NCBI GenBank assembly: GCA_039920745.1
Contig: JBDSDD010000039.1
Coordinates: 1 to 64,000, forward strand
Length of the DNA stretch: 64,000 nucleotides
Direction: 5' to 3'
From: Scleromatobacter sp039920745
GTDB taxonomy: Bacteria; Pseudomonadota; Gammaproteobacteria; Burkholderiales; Burkholderiaceae_C
The notes beneath the pieces were generated by a model that ran no database searches, was not told the DNA's origin, and was given only the letters and a program-made list of their open reading frames with translations. Shown piece after piece: positions 1-11,268 of this stretch. The position numbers and the translations under genes are program-made. Each line of letters begins with the position of its first letter. Position 1 is the first letter of the stretch.

Positions 1-925
1 CTGGCGCCGGCGCCAGCCAGACGCCCAAGCCCACCAGCAGCGCGCAGCCGACGCCTGCGTATTCCCAAGGCACGCGCTTGCCCAGCACCAGCGCGCGATG
101 GCGCGCAACGAACGAGGTGCGGATCAACGCGCCGGCGGCCAGCATGACCACCAGCACGATCCAGTTGCCCGACGCGCCGTGCAGGAATGCGGAGTGGTTG
201 CTGAGCATCGCGGCCAGCACCGGCAGCGTGAAGTAGGTGTTGTGCACGCTGCGCTGCCTGGCGCGCCGGCCGTGCGCCGGGTCCACCGGGTCGCCAGCCT
301 TCATCTGCGCGATCACCTTGCGCTGGCCCGGGATGATCCAGAAGAAGACGTTGGCGCTCATCGTCGCGGCCATCATCGCGCCCACCAGAACGAAGGCGGC
401 GCGCCCGGCGAACAGGTCGCATGCGAGCCACGAGGCGAACGCGACGAGCCCGGCGATCAGCGCCCCGGCGATCAGCGGATAGACGTTGTCGAACAGGCGG
501 CAGATCGCGTCATAGCCGAACCAGAACAGCACCAGGAAGGCCAGCGCGCACGGCACCGCGTTGGCCGGCGTCCAGTCGTGCACGCGGGGGTCGATCAGGA
601 AGGTGTTGGCCTGCAACAGGTAGATCGCCGTGAACAGTGCGAAGCCGGTCAGGAAGGTCGAATAGCTTTCCCAGTAGAACCAGTGCAGGTGCTGCGGCAT
701 CTGCTTGGGCGCACCCAGGTACTTGTGCGGGTTGTAGAAGCCGCCGCCGTGCACGGCCCACAGCTCGCCGCCGACGCCCTTGGCCTTCAGCTCCGCATCG
801 GTCGGCTCGACGAGGCTCGCGTCCAGGAACACGAAGTAGAACGAAGAACCGATCCACGCGATCGCGACGATCACATGGGCCCAGCGCAGGAGGAAGTTGA
901 CCCAGTCGAGAAGGTAGAGATCCAT
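1..925 (-). CDS. puuD: urate hydroxylase PuuD, 3' part cut by window edge
   Basis: The protein begins MDLYLLDWVNFLLRWAHVI and stays open for 308 residues to the left edge, so the C-terminus lies outside the window. The visible part is an integral membrane protein with many hydrophobic segments and the N-terminal pattern of the PuuD family (RWAHVIVAIAWIGSSFYF, then FYNPHKYLGAPKQMPQHLHWF). Members of this family oxidise urate to 5-hydroxyisourate at the inner membrane and often carry a C-terminal cytochrome c domain, which would lie beyond the edge. The gene follows uraH by 39 bases on the same strand, and uraH acts on the PuuD product. The start is the first ATG after uraH. Family assignment is confident from sequence plus context; the cytochrome c domain cannot be checked here. 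Confidence 0.85.
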   Translation of the reverse strand, partial: MDLYLLDWVNFLLRWAHVIVAIAWIGSSFYFVFLDASLVEPTDAELKAKGVGGELWAVHGGGFYNPHKYLGAPKQMPQHLHWFYWESYSTFLTGFALFTAIYLLQANTFLIDPRVHDWTPANAVPCALAFLVLFWFGYDAICRLFDNVYPLIAGALIAGLVAFASWLACDLFAGRAAFVLVGAMMAATMSANVFFWIIPGQRKVIAQMKAGDPVDPAHGRRARQRSVHNTYFTLPVLAAMLSNHSAFLHGASGNWIVLVVMLAAGALIRTSFVARHRALVLGKRVPWEYAGVGCALLVGLGVWLAPAP

Positions 926-964
926 GTGCTCGGCAATGCAAGAGCCGCGCCAGAAACGGCAGCG

Positions 965-1318
965 TCAGCTACCTCGGTAGGTCGAATAGGACCACGGGCT
1001 GGCCAGCAAGGGCACGTGATAGTGCGACGTCGCATCCGCGATGCCGAACTCCAGCGGCACGCAATCGAGGAATTCGGGCTCGGGCAACGCGGCGCCGCGC
1101 GCCCGAAAGTACGCACCGACCTCGAAGGCCAGGCGGTAGCGCCCGACACGCAAGGCCGCGCCTTCAAGCAGCGGGCCGCCGGCTCGCCCGTCCTCGTCCA
1201 GCGTCAGTTCGCGCAGCAACTGCGGCGTGTCGCCATCGAGGCGGTACAACGCGACGCGCATGCCGGCCGCGGGGCAACCGTTCATGGTGTCGAGGACGTG
1301 CGTGGTCAGGAGACCCAT
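965..1318 (-). CDS. uraH: 5-hydroxyisourate hydrolase (transthyretin-like)
   Basis: A 117-residue protein, the usual length for UraH. It starts MGLLTTHVLDTMNGCPAAGM, containing the family's N-terminal HVLDTxxGxPA signature, and ends in the diagnostic C-terminal YSTYRGS. The conserved His, Arg and C-terminal Tyr-Arg-Gly-Ser of the tetrameric active site are visible. It hydrolyses 5-hydroxyisourate to OHCU in the cytoplasm during urate degradation to allantoin. It sits just upstream of puuD, which makes its substrate, so both are probably co-transcribed leftward. A short inverted repeat (1351-1369) lies upstream of the start. Confidence 0.93.
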   Translation of the reverse strand: MGLLTTHVLDTMNGCPAAGMRVALYRLDGDTPQLLRELTLDEDGRAGGPLLEGAALRVGRYRLAFEVGAYFRARGAALPEPEFLDCVPLEFGIADATSHYHVPLLASPWSYSTYRGS

Positions 1319-1350
1319 GGGCGGCGTGGGAAGGGCTGGGCAGCCGTCAT

Positions 1351-1369
1351 CGTGTCAGATTTCGACACG
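1351..1369. promoter_or_regulatory. candidate operator upstream of uraH
   Basis: CGTGTC (1351-1356) and GACACG (1364-1369) form a perfect 6-bp inverted repeat with a 7-base spacer, in the 92-base gap between the regulator stop and the uraH start. It is placed where a repressor or activator of uraH-puuD could bind. The cognate protein is unknown; the neighbouring LuxR-type regulator is one possibility (inference). Confidence 0.35.
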
Positions 1370-1410
1370 CCGGTCATGCGGTGTTTCAAATACTCGGCAT
1401 GCCGTCCGGC

Positions 1411-2202
1411 TTATGCGTCCACGCGCCTGCGCAGCGCCGCCACCATCGGCGGCAGGCGCGATACCTTGTTGACGATGTCGACGATGCTGGCGCAACCGGT
1501 CTTGGCCTTGATGTTGTTGACATGCGTGCGCACCGTCGCCTCGCCGATCTCCAGGCGCAGCGCGATCTCCTTGGCGCGCAAACCGTCGCACAGCGCGGCC
1601 AGCACCTGCTGCTCGCGCAGCGTCAGGCCGTGCTCGCGGGCATGGGCGTCCACCGACAGCGTCTCGGCGATGCGGCTGCGCTCGAACGAGATCAGCACCG
1701 CGTGTCCCGCATGCGCATGGGTCAGCGCGACGGGCAGCGGGACGATGGACAGGCCGACGCGATGCTCGCCTTCACGTTGGGTGGCGATCGAGAGCATCGT
1801 GCGGCGCCCGTCGTCGCGCGCCGCGGCGAGCGCACTGTCGAGCTGCGACTGCTCCGCCGCCGTGCGGCTGAGCAGCCGCTGGCCGACCAGGCGCAGCGAC
1901 GTCGTCGACGCCAGTTCGTGGCGCGCCGCCTGGTTGGCGTGCACCACCAGCCCGTCCGCCGACAGCATCAACAAGCCGTAGTCCACCTCGTCGAGCACGC
2001 AGGCCAGCAACTGCGCCAGGCTCGCGGCCGCGTCGTTGCGGCGTTCCGGGCCGCGGTAGGCCAGGTCGCCGTCCAGCGCCGCCAGCTCGATATTGCCGAG
2101 CAGCAGGCGCGCAGCCCGACCCTCGCCGGCGCCGTTCGAACCCGATACGCCCTCGTGGTCGGACATCTTCCTGGAGGTCCGATCCGTCATCGTGTTTTTC
2201 AT
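1411..2202 (-). CDS. LuxR-family transcriptional regulator with PAS-like N-terminal region
   Basis: 263 residues starting MKNTMTDRTSRKMSDHEG. This start was chosen over an upstream in-frame ATG (2328) because GAGGGG lies 5 bases before it. The C-terminal part (about residues 195-255) is a LuxR/GerE helix-turn-helix: LTLREQQVLAALCDGLRAKE, then IALRLEIGEATVRTHVNNIK and KTGCASIVDIVNKV. The central region (CVLDEVDYGLLMLSADGLVV, then HANQAARHEL) looks like a PAS fold, so an unknown small-molecule or redox signal is plausible. There is no receiver domain, so it is not a standard response regulator. It is divergent from the PEP-CTERM gene at 2360 and lies upstream of uraH-puuD in the same direction, so it may control either. 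A perfect palindrome lies in the divergent gap. Confidence 0.85.
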   Translation of the reverse strand: MKNTMTDRTSRKMSDHEGVSGSNGAGEGRAARLLLGNIELAALDGDLAYRGPERRNDAAASLAQLLACVLDEVDYGLLMLSADGLVVHANQAARHELASTTSLRLVGQRLLSRTAAEQSQLDSALAAARDDGRRTMLSIATQREGEHRVGLSIVPLPVALTHAHAGHAVLISFERSRIAETLSVDAHAREHGLTLREQQVLAALCDGLRAKEIALRLEIGEATVRTHVNNIKAKTGCASIVDIVNKVSRLPPMVAALRRRVDA

Positions 2203-2250
2203 GGTTCCCCTCGAGCACCCGCCCTCGCGATGGTGCCGACTGATTGTGTG

Positions 2251-2264
2251 CCGGACATGTCCGG
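2251..2264. promoter_or_regulatory. perfect 14-bp palindrome, candidate LuxR-type operator
   Basis: CCGGACATGTCCGG is a perfect palindrome centred between the divergent regulator (start 2202) and the PEP-CTERM gene (start 2360). A second inverted repeat, ATTGA-GTT-TCAAT, lies at 2301-2313. LuxR/GerE proteins bind such dyads as dimers, so autoregulation and control of the PEP-CTERM gene are reasonable inferences; no binding data can be read from sequence. Confidence 0.45.
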
Positions 2265-2359
2265 AGGATCTCAACATTTTGTGGATGTGCACCTGCAGCA
2301 ATTGAGTTTCAATCGCAACAACTGTCAACGGCTGTCATGGCCACAAGGGAACGCATTCA

Positions 2360-2923
2360 ATGATCAAGACCCTCACTGCCGTCGCCACGGCCCTGCTGCT
2401 GGCCAGCACCGCCCAGGCCGCCACGACCGTCACCGTCGATGCGTTCGCCGACTCGTACAACGGCGGCGCTGGCGCCGGCCTGGACAGCGGCCTGCTGCTG
2501 GCCGCGGGCGAATCGTTCTCCGTCACCGCCGCTGCCAGCGACCTGTGGAGCGCAGGCGGGCTGCCGCGCTGGTCCAACGCCGACGGCCTGACGGGCGACA
2601 CCTACGCCACCGGTTCGGACGAGTCCGGCCAACTGGCAGGCACGCAAATCGGCACCAACTTCGGCCCCTACGCCGGATTCTTCTACGGTGAACTGGTCGG
2701 CCAGATCGGCACCGGCGCGTACTTCGCCATCGGCACGAACTTCAGCGGCACCGCCAACGCCTCCGGTGCGCTCAAGCTGTTCTACTGGGACAGCAACAAC
2801 GGCGACAACAGCGGTTCGGTCGTCGCCACCATCTCCACCGTGCCGGAACCCGGCTCGATCGCGCTGATGCTGGCCGGCCTGGGCATCATCGGCGGCCTGG
2901 CCCGTCGTCGCGCCAAGAACTGA
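2360..2923 (+). CDS. PEP-CTERM sorting domain protein
   Basis: 187 residues. A signal peptide (MIKTLTAVATALLLASTAQA) is followed by a low-charge Gly/Ala/Ser/Thr-rich domain with no recognised family. The C-terminus is a textbook PEP-CTERM tripartite tail: VPEPGS, a hydrophobic helix (IALMLAGLGIIGGL) and ARRR. Such proteins are exported, recognised by an exosortase (EpsH/XrtA type) and processed at the PEP motif, usually in exopolysaccharide-producing bacteria. No exosortase is in this window, so it must be encoded elsewhere. AAGGGA lies 9-14 bases before the start. Function of the mature domain is unknown. Confidence 0.88.
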   Translation: MIKTLTAVATALLLASTAQAATTVTVDAFADSYNGGAGAGLDSGLLLAAGESFSVTAAASDLWSAGGLPRWSNADGLTGDTYATGSDESGQLAGTQIGTNFGPYAGFFYGELVGQIGTGAYFAIGTNFSGTANASGALKLFYWDSNNGDNSGSVVATISTVPEPGSIALMLAGLGIIGGLARRRAKN

Positions 2924-2941
2924 GCGGCTCCGCTCGTCAAG

Positions 2942-2963
2942 AAAAGGCGCTTCGGCGCCTTTT
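2942..2963. terminator. Rho-independent terminator, probably bidirectional
   Basis: AAAAGGCGC - TTCG - GCGCCTTTT: a perfect 9-bp stem with a stable UUCG-type loop and T-rich ends on both strands. It lies between the convergent PEP-CTERM gene (stop 2923) and the hybrid kinase (stop 2971), and so can end transcription from both sides. Confidence 0.88.
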
Positions 2964-2970
2964 GTCGTTG

Positions 2971-5459
<2,489 letters not shown>

Positions 5460-5463
<4 letters not shown>

Positions 5464-6536
5464 CGAGCGGTGATCCCCGCACTGGTAGCCAAGGTGCGGT
5501 TCCAGATGGCCGCACACTGCGGTCCGCAGCGTTGCAGCCAACGAGGCAGCACGGTGGACGCGAATATCTCGCGGCGCAGCCGTTCGTCGGCGGGCGACGT
5601 CGCAACCGCGGTCATGTGGCCCGGCTTGCCCCCCTTGCAGCTCGGCGCGCCGACGTTGCAGGCGACGCCGTCGGCCGTGTCGCGCTCGGCCTCGTTCCAC
5701 ACATCGCGCTCGATCCGCGGCAACTCGTGCCGAAGCAGCGCGCGCAGGTCGGCGGGCAGCGCGTTCCACGCCGAGCCGTTGGCCGCGAACATCGACAGAC
5801 CCCAGCTGATGGCCATCGGATGGATGTGCGTGGTGATGTCGGGCAAGCCGATGATGTTGCCGGACATCGTGCCCGTGACGGCGCAATCGATCTCGTCGCG
5901 GTTCAGGTACGGGACGATGTCGTTGAAGCCCATGGTGACAGGCTTGCCGCCGAGCGCCTCGATCCAGTCCGCCTGGGCCGGACCGGAGGTGCGCACGCGC
6001 AGTCCGGCGACGTCCTTCAGGCCGATGAGCGGCTTCTTGCAGAACAATACCTGGGCGGGGTATACGTAAACCGCCAGCAGCTCGATGCCGTAGCGCTTGC
6101 GCATCACATCCTCCAGGTAGGGCCGGAAGGCGGCCATGGAGCGGCGCATCGACGCGATGTCGGGGTTCAGGCCCGACAGGTCAGCGGCGGACAGCTCCGG
6201 ATCCTTGACGCCGCCCGACACCTGCACCGTGGCGAACGGCACGGCGCCCAGCTGCACCAGGGTCAGGGCCTCCTGGGCGCGAATGCCGGCGCGGTCGAAC
6301 GGGACGATCTCCGCGCTGTAGCGGCCACCACTGAGCTTGCCCAGCTCGGTTTCCCAGAAGGGCTGTTCGTGTTGCGTGAACGGTTTCAGGCTGCCCAGGC
6401 CGCCGACGATGTGCAGATGCAGCGGCGCCGGCGGCGGGGCATCGGCAGCCACGGCCCCGCCGGCCAGGGCGGCGGCCACCAGGCCGATGGCCGCTGACCG
6501 CGCCCGTGCGCGAAGTCCGATGCCGATAGCGCTCAT
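5460..6536 (-). CDS. TRAP-type (DctP-like) periplasmic solute-binding protein coupled to the sensor kinase
   Basis: 358 residues with a signal peptide (MSAIGIGLRARARSAAIG, cleavage near AVAADA). The body shows the DctP fold pattern: GGRYSAEIVPFDRAGI, a central segment LKDVAGLRVRTSGPAQADWI with the Arg that contacts carboxylate ligands in TRAP binding proteins, and the later DEIDCAVTGTMSG motif. It is divergent from transporter-linked DctP proteins (for example Cys-rich near the C-terminus), and no DctQ or DctM gene is nearby. Its stop overlaps the start of the kinase gene at 5463, so the two are made together. The likely role is ligand sensing rather than transport (inference). Ligand unknown; carboxylates are the family norm. 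Confidence 0.85.
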
Positions 6537-6680
6537 GTCGAACCTCGATCCTGTTGCCGATCGTCGCGGGATGCCGGAGGGCGCTCCCCCTGCCCGCGCC
6601 GGTTGCGCGAACAGGCTGTAGCGTACTCCCGTCCAGCCAGGGGGCGTGCCGCTTTCAAGCGACCTCCTGCGTGTCCAATG

Positions 6681-6714
6681 AAAAACGCCTGCCGCGACCG
6701 TCGCGGCAGGCGTT
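6681..6714 (-). terminator. Rho-independent terminator of the secreted cyanophycinase gene
   Basis: A 14-bp perfect stem (6684-6697 with 6701-6714, 3-base loop) that on the minus strand is followed by TTTTT. It begins 20 bases after the stop of the gene ending at 6734. Confidence 0.92.
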
Positions 6715-6733
6715 CACCAGGAGCGCGGAGTCG

Positions 6734-8380
6734 TCAGTGGATCGCCAGAACGCCACGCGTGACGGACCAGCTCTGCGTCGCCCCACCCGTTCCGGTGAAC
6801 GTGTTCATGTTGAACGTGTTCGTGCCCGTCGTCGTGCCCGGCACGCGGTAGACGTTCAATGCCAGGCCGTTGAGGTTCCAGGTCAGCGCCGTGGACGGCG
6901 CGAGCGTTTCGGGCGCGCCCGTGGGCTTGACGAAGAAGCAGGCGCCGGTGCCGAAGACCTTGCCCGTGCCGGTAGTCTCGATCGCGTAGGCCGTGGCCTC
7001 GTCGCAGGCGATGCCGCGCTCGCTGCTCCAGCTCACGCCGTAGTTGTAGTTCAAGCTGGCGAGGAACGAGGTCAGCCGGGGCTGGCGGCTGCGCTGCGTG
7101 AAGTGCGGCTCGGTCACGAGGTTGGCCAGCACCGGGTTGACGACGAAGTTGTTGCCGATGGCGATGGCGGTCGGGTTCTGCAGCACGGTCGAATCCTCCG
7201 CGGCGCCGCCCGGGTGGTAGTACTGGCCCAGGATCGCCATGCCCGCGCTGGTGCCGCCCACCGGCGCATGCTTCGTGGAGATCAGGTAGTTGATCGCCGC
7301 ACCGACCGCGCGCCCCTTGAAGTAGTCGACGTAGTCCTGCTGGTTGCCGCCGGCCACGAACAGCATTTCAGCGTGCTTGATCGTCTCCGCGACGCAGGCG
7401 TTGTCACCCTCGGCCGTGGTGTCGATCAGCAGCGTCTGCACCGAATTGACGGTGCCGAGTCCGTACAGGTAGGCGTTGTACGCGTTGGTGCCGGTCGAGC
7501 GGATCACCACCACGTCGCCGCTTCCCGACTTGGCGATCATCCACTGCATCGCGGCGTCCACGTCGGTGCCGCCGCCCATCAGCACGGTGCCGCCGGTGGT
7601 GGTGCTCACCTTGTCGGTCGTGCTGCCGGTCTTGCCGAGGTCGACGCCAGCAGGCAAGGTGCATGGCCAGGTCGAACCACCGCCGACTGTCAATGTCGCG
7701 CTGATGCTGGCGGCCGAATGCGAGGCGTCGGCGGCCTCGTTGGCCGTGATGACCGCGGAACCTCCGCCGACAATCGTCACGGTGCTGCCGGCGATCGTCG
7801 CCACGCTCGCGTCGCTGCTCGTGAAGCTGAACGTGCCGCTGCTGGTACTGGTGGGCGCGGTCAGCGCGAAGGGGGCGTCTCCGACATTCTTGGCCGGCAC
7901 GCTGAACGGTCCGAGCACCGGCGCAGGCAATCCGCCAGCGCTGCCCGCGAAGGGCCCGGTGACGTTGAGCGTGTAGGCGCCCGAGCCGCTGTAGCTCTTG
8001 ACCCGCAGGTAGTACGTTCCAGCTGCGGTGACGGCCTTGCTGCCGGTCTCGGGGTTGTGCGTCGTCGACGCGTAAGCGATGTAGGAGCCGGTGGCGGCGT
8101 AGAGGTACCAGTCGAAGTCGACGCTGGTGCCGTGCGACAGGCTGATGCTGATCGTGCCGGGGCCGGTCACGTCGAGGCGATACCAGTCATAGTCGCTGGC
8201 CGAGCTGAGCGAACCCGAGACCGAGGTGCCGGAGCACAGGCCGACGCTGGCGGTGCTGTCGGTGTTGTTGGGCTCGGTCTCCGACGTCAGGCAGGCCGCC
8301 TGGGTGGCCAGGCAGGTGGCCGCCAGCGCGGCGACGAACAAAGCGCGCGCGTTGGAAAGGAAAGAAACATTGAACCGCAT
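6734..8380 (-). CDS. exported cyanophycinase-family peptidase (S51) with PPC and Ig-like N-terminal domains
   Basis: 548 residues. The start at 8380 is chosen because GGAG lies 7 bases upstream. Order of parts: signal peptide (MRFNVSFLSNARALFVAALA, ending near ATQAAC); a bacterial pre-peptidase C-terminal (PPC) domain at about 30-120 (SETEPNNTDS, DYDWYRLDVTGPG, GTYYLRVKSYSGSGAYTLNV); an Ig-like domain at about 130-220; then a peptidase S51 cyanophycinase domain from about 235. Catalytic-site motifs are LFVAGGNQQDYVDYF and GGTSAGMAILGQ with nucleophile Ser378. Family members cut cyanophycin (multi-L-Arg-poly-L-Asp) to beta-Asp-Arg dipeptides. Signal peptide plus accessory domains fit an extracellular enzyme similar in concept to CphE. 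The gene follows a TonB-dependent receptor on the same strand. The substrate is inferred, not proven. Confidence 0.85.
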   Translation of the reverse strand: MRFNVSFLSNARALFVAALAATCLATQAACLTSETEPNNTDSTASVGLCSGTSVSGSLSSASDYDWYRLDVTGPGTISISLSHGTSVDFDWYLYAATGSYIAYASTTHNPETGSKAVTAAGTYYLRVKSYSGSGAYTLNVTGPFAGSAGGLPAPVLGPFSVPAKNVGDAPFALTAPTSTSSGTFSFTSSDASVATIAGSTVTIVGGGSAVITANEAADASHSAASISATLTVGGGSTWPCTLPAGVDLGKTGSTTDKVSTTTGGTVLMGGGTDVDAAMQWMIAKSGSGDVVVIRSTGTNAYNAYLYGLGTVNSVQTLLIDTTAEGDNACVAETIKHAEMLFVAGGNQQDYVDYFKGRAVGAAINYLISTKHAPVGGTSAGMAILGQYYHPGGAAEDSTVLQNPTAIAIGNNFVVNPVLANLVTEPHFTQRSRQPRLTSFLASLNYNYGVSWSSERGIACDEATAYAIETTGTGKVFGTGACFFVKPTGAPETLAPSTALTWNLNGLALNVYRVPGTTTGTNTFNMNTFTGTGGATQSWSVTRGVLAIH

Positions 8381-8480
8381 GAACGAACTCCGGCAAGACA
8401 TGAACGGGCCGCGCCGGGCTGTCGGTGCGGGCGGGAGGCGGCGCGCGTCGTCCGTCGTCGTGCGCCAGGGACTTGGGTCT

Positions 8481-8507
8481 GGCGCGCGCCCGTCGCAGGC
8501 GCGCGCC
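8481..8507 (-). other. strong GC hairpin between receptor and cyanophycinase genes
   Basis: GGCGCGCGCC is repeated (8481-8490 and 8498-8507) around a 7-base loop. As the unit is self-complementary, the pair forms a 10-bp GC-only stem, 4 bases past the receptor stop. There is no T tract, so it is not a standard terminator; it may protect the 3' end of the receptor mRNA or lower expression of the downstream gene. The rest of 8381-8511 shows nothing else recognisable. Confidence 0.5.
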
Positions 8508-8511
8508 GGGG

Positions 8512-11268
8512 TCAACGGAACTTGTAGTCGAGTGCCACGTAGCCGGTGCGGCCGCGCGGATCGGTGTAGGTCGGGTCGTAGGTCGCCAGGAAGTAGTACG
8601 ACTGGTTCGAATACGGGGGGTCTGTATTGAACAGGTTCTGCACACCCGCCCGGACAGTCGCACTCTTCGTCGCGTTCCAGCGCGCGGACAAGTCCCACAG
8701 CGAATACGCGCGGACGCGACGGGACTCGAGCGGCGTGTTCGTGACCGGGTCGTAGGCCGAGTTCTGGTCCGCGTAGCCCGACGAGTAGCTGTTGGACAGC
8801 GTCACGCCGATGTCCTGGAAGTCCCAGTCGAGGTTGAGCCGGTGGCGCCAGCGCTGGATCACCTGGTCGTTGAGGAACACGCCCAGGTTGCTGCGATAGG
8901 ACTCCTGCGGGCCGAACTGGCGCTGGTACTGCAGCACCAGCGTGCCGTTGATCGAGCCTGAGAAGCGGCCGAACTCGGTGGCGGGGCCGCGGAAGTCGGC
9001 GCCGATGTCGATGCCCGAAGTCTTGAGCCGGCCCTGGTTCTCCTTGTGCAGCAGGATGTTGGTGATGTTGCCGCCCTCGTCACGCGTGATGTACGTGCCG
9101 TCGTACTTGGCCGGGCTGTCAATGATGATCTGCTCGCCGAGCGTGCTGATCACGTCGCGCACCTGGATGTTCCAGTAGTCGACGTTGAACGTGATGTCGC
9201 GCACGGGCTCGATGACCGTGCCCAGGCTGAACTGCCGCGAGCGTTCGGGCTTGAGCGCGGCGTTGCTGCGGCGCTCCACGGGCCACTGGTCGGTGCAGCC
9301 GTCGATGCTGCCGCCTTGCGCCACGCATTCGGGGTCGGTCAGCAGGCTGGCCGTCGTGCCGTAGGTGGTGGGGCGGTGCAGGTCGTCGAGCGAGGGCGCG
9401 CGGAACCCGGTGTTGGCCGACGCGCGCACCAGCACCTGCTTGCTCGGCTGCCAACGCAGTCCGACCTTCGGGTTGGTGGTGCCGCCGATCGCGGAGTAGC
9501 GGTCGTAGCGGGCCGCCAGCTGCAGTTCAAGTTGCTTGGTCACCGGCGCGCTCAGCTCCGCATAGACCGCCGCCACCTTGCGGCTGTCGGACGTGGCCGC
9601 GAGCGCCGTCGATGAACCCGCCAGACTTCCGCTGTCGCGATCGCCGGCGATGTTGTTGCTGGTCAGCAGCGCCGATGGATTGAACGCCTCCGTCTCGCGG
9701 CGGAACTCTCCGCCGAGAGCGAGCTCGAGGTCGCCGCCGGCCAGCGTCGCCAGCGCTCGCGTGATCTTGCCGTCCACGGCTTGCGTCACGCCGCGGCTGC
9801 GGCGCGCGGCATCGTTGACCTCGATGCCCTTGATCAAGTCCAGGCCGGCCTGCGACGACGCGCCGAACGGGTTGATGCTGCCGTTGTCGACGCCGGCCAC
9901 GAACTGGTCGTAGAGCACGTAGCCGTGCACGAACTTGTCGGTCGCACGGTTCTGTGCGCGGCTGATCGCGGTGTCGTAGTCCCAGCCGGCCAGCGTGCCC
10001 GTGGCACCCAGCACGACGCGCTGGGCATCGCTGGTCACCTCATCCGTGCGGTTGCCGGCCTCCGCCATTCGGTAGCGGATGCCACTGACCGTGGCCGGCA
10101 GGCCGCCGCCCGTCAGCGCATCGCGGTAGGCCTGCGGCAGCACGCTCACCGGCACGTTGCGGATGCGGATCGGATTCGGGCTGAGCACGTAGCGGCTGCG
10201 CGTGTCCGACTGCAGCAGCTCGGCGTACAGCTGATGCTCCTCGGCGAGTTGGAACGTGGCGCGGCCGATGAAGCCGATGCGCCTGGACTCCGGATAGATC
10301 TGCGTGTCCTTCATGTAGTCGTAGCTGCAGCCCAGCGGGCCACCGGGGCCGTCCGGCGCGTAGACAGTTGCCGGGTCGTTGCAGGTCGGCGAGCTCGGGT
10401 TGATGCGTCGCCCCGTCGATCCGGCGGGCAGCAGGCCGGCGCCGATCAGCGCGTCGCGCTGGGCCCCAGAGATGTCGACGTTGGCCGGGTACGTGCTGGA
10501 CGACATCAGCGCCGGCAGCAGCGTGGCCAGCGGCCGCTCCTGGATGAACTTGCGCTGCTTCGAACTGAGCGCGTCGAGCTGCTGCAGGTCGACAACGCCG
10601 AAGACGTTGAAGCGGTCCTTCGTCAGGTTGCCGGCACCGCCACTCAAGGTCGCGGTTCGCTTGCCGGCGCCGCCCTCCTGCGTGGCCGATGCATGGAGGC
10701 CGAGATCGAGGCCTTCGTAGTCGCGCCGCGTGATGAAATTGATCACGCCGCCAATCGCATCGGCGCCGTAGATCGCCGATGCGCCGTCCTTGAGCACCTC
10801 CACGCGCTGCAGGGCGCCGGCCGGGATGTTGTTGAGGTCCACGCCGGCGCTGTCGCCCGGCGACGCGAAGTTGGCGAGGCGGCGGCCGTTGAGCAACACC
10901 AGCGTGCTGGACACGCCGATGCCGCGCAGGTTCGCGCCGTTGAAGCCGCGTTGCCCCGATGTGCCGTCGGTGATCGATGCCCCATCCGACAGCGGCGCCG
11001 TGTTCGCGCTCAACGTCTTCAGCAGTTCGGCGGCGGTGGTGACGCCGGCCTTGGCGATGTCTTCCCGCGAGATGGTCTGCACCGGCAGCGCGGTCTCGCC
11101 GGCCAGCCGCTTGATGCTGGAGCCGGTCACCTCGACGCGCTGGGCCGGCGTCTCTGGCGATTCCTGGGCGCGCGCCGCGGCGGCGGCGCACAGCGCGAAG
11201 ACGGCCAGCGCGGCGGGGCGGATGCGCGTCGATGCGAGTCGTCGACGGCTATTGGACAAGGGATGCAT
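8512..11268 (-). CDS. TonB-dependent outer-membrane receptor
   Basis: 918 residues. Signal peptide about 1-35 (ending AAARAQ), TonB-box-like AQRVEVTGSSIKR, plug domain with LPVQTISREDIAKAG and the conserved VEVLKDGASAIYGADAIGGV followed by INFIT, then a 22-strand barrel with LRWQPSKQVLVRASANTGFR and FRAPSLDDL, ending in an aromatic-rich C-terminal strand. GAGGT precedes the start. It belongs to the large TBDRs seen in oligomer-scavenging bacteria rather than the small siderophore type. The downstream gene is a secreted cyanophycinase and the divergent operon is an arginine importer, so an Asp-Arg dipeptide or a cyanophycin oligomer is the likely cargo (inference). No Fur box was seen in the promoter region, which fits a non-iron substrate. 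Confidence 0.93.
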   Translation of the reverse strand: MHPLSNSRRRLASTRIRPAALAVFALCAAAAARAQESPETPAQRVEVTGSSIKRLAGETALPVQTISREDIAKAGVTTAAELLKTLSANTAPLSDGASITDGTSGQRGFNGANLRGIGVSSTLVLLNGRRLANFASPGDSAGVDLNNIPAGALQRVEVLKDGASAIYGADAIGGVINFITRRDYEGLDLGLHASATQEGGAGKRTATLSGGAGNLTKDRFNVFGVVDLQQLDALSSKQRKFIQERPLATLLPALMSSSTYPANVDISGAQRDALIGAGLLPAGSTGRRINPSSPTCNDPATVYAPDGPGGPLGCSYDYMKDTQIYPESRRIGFIGRATFQLAEEHQLYAELLQSDTRSRYVLSPNPIRIRNVPVSVLPQAYRDALTGGGLPATVSGIRYRMAEAGNRTDEVTSDAQRVVLGATGTLAGWDYDTAISRAQNRATDKFVHGYVLYDQFVAGVDNGSINPFGASSQAGLDLIKGIEVNDAARRSRGVTQAVDGKITRALATLAGGDLELALGGEFRRETEAFNPSALLTSNNIAGDRDSGSLAGSSTALAATSDSRKVAAVYAELSAPVTKQLELQLAARYDRYSAIGGTTNPKVGLRWQPSKQVLVRASANTGFRAPSLDDLHRPTTYGTTASLLTDPECVAQGGSIDGCTDQWPVERRSNAALKPERSRQFSLGTVIEPVRDITFNVDYWNIQVRDVISTLGEQIIIDSPAKYDGTYITRDEGGNITNILLHKENQGRLKTSGIDIGADFRGPATEFGRFSGSINGTLVLQYQRQFGPQESYRSNLGVFLNDQVIQRWRHRLNLDWDFQDIGVTLSNSYSSGYADQNSAYDPVTNTPLESRRVRAYSLWDLSARWNATKSATVRAGVQNLFNTDPPYSNQSYYFLATYDPTYTDPRGRTGYVALDYKFR

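Noticed and set aside
98..1981. Long plus-strand ORF across puuD-uraH and the LuxR gene
   Set aside because: High GC makes long antisense frames common; the translation is Arg/Gln/His-rich with no domain, while the opposite strand carries clear families.
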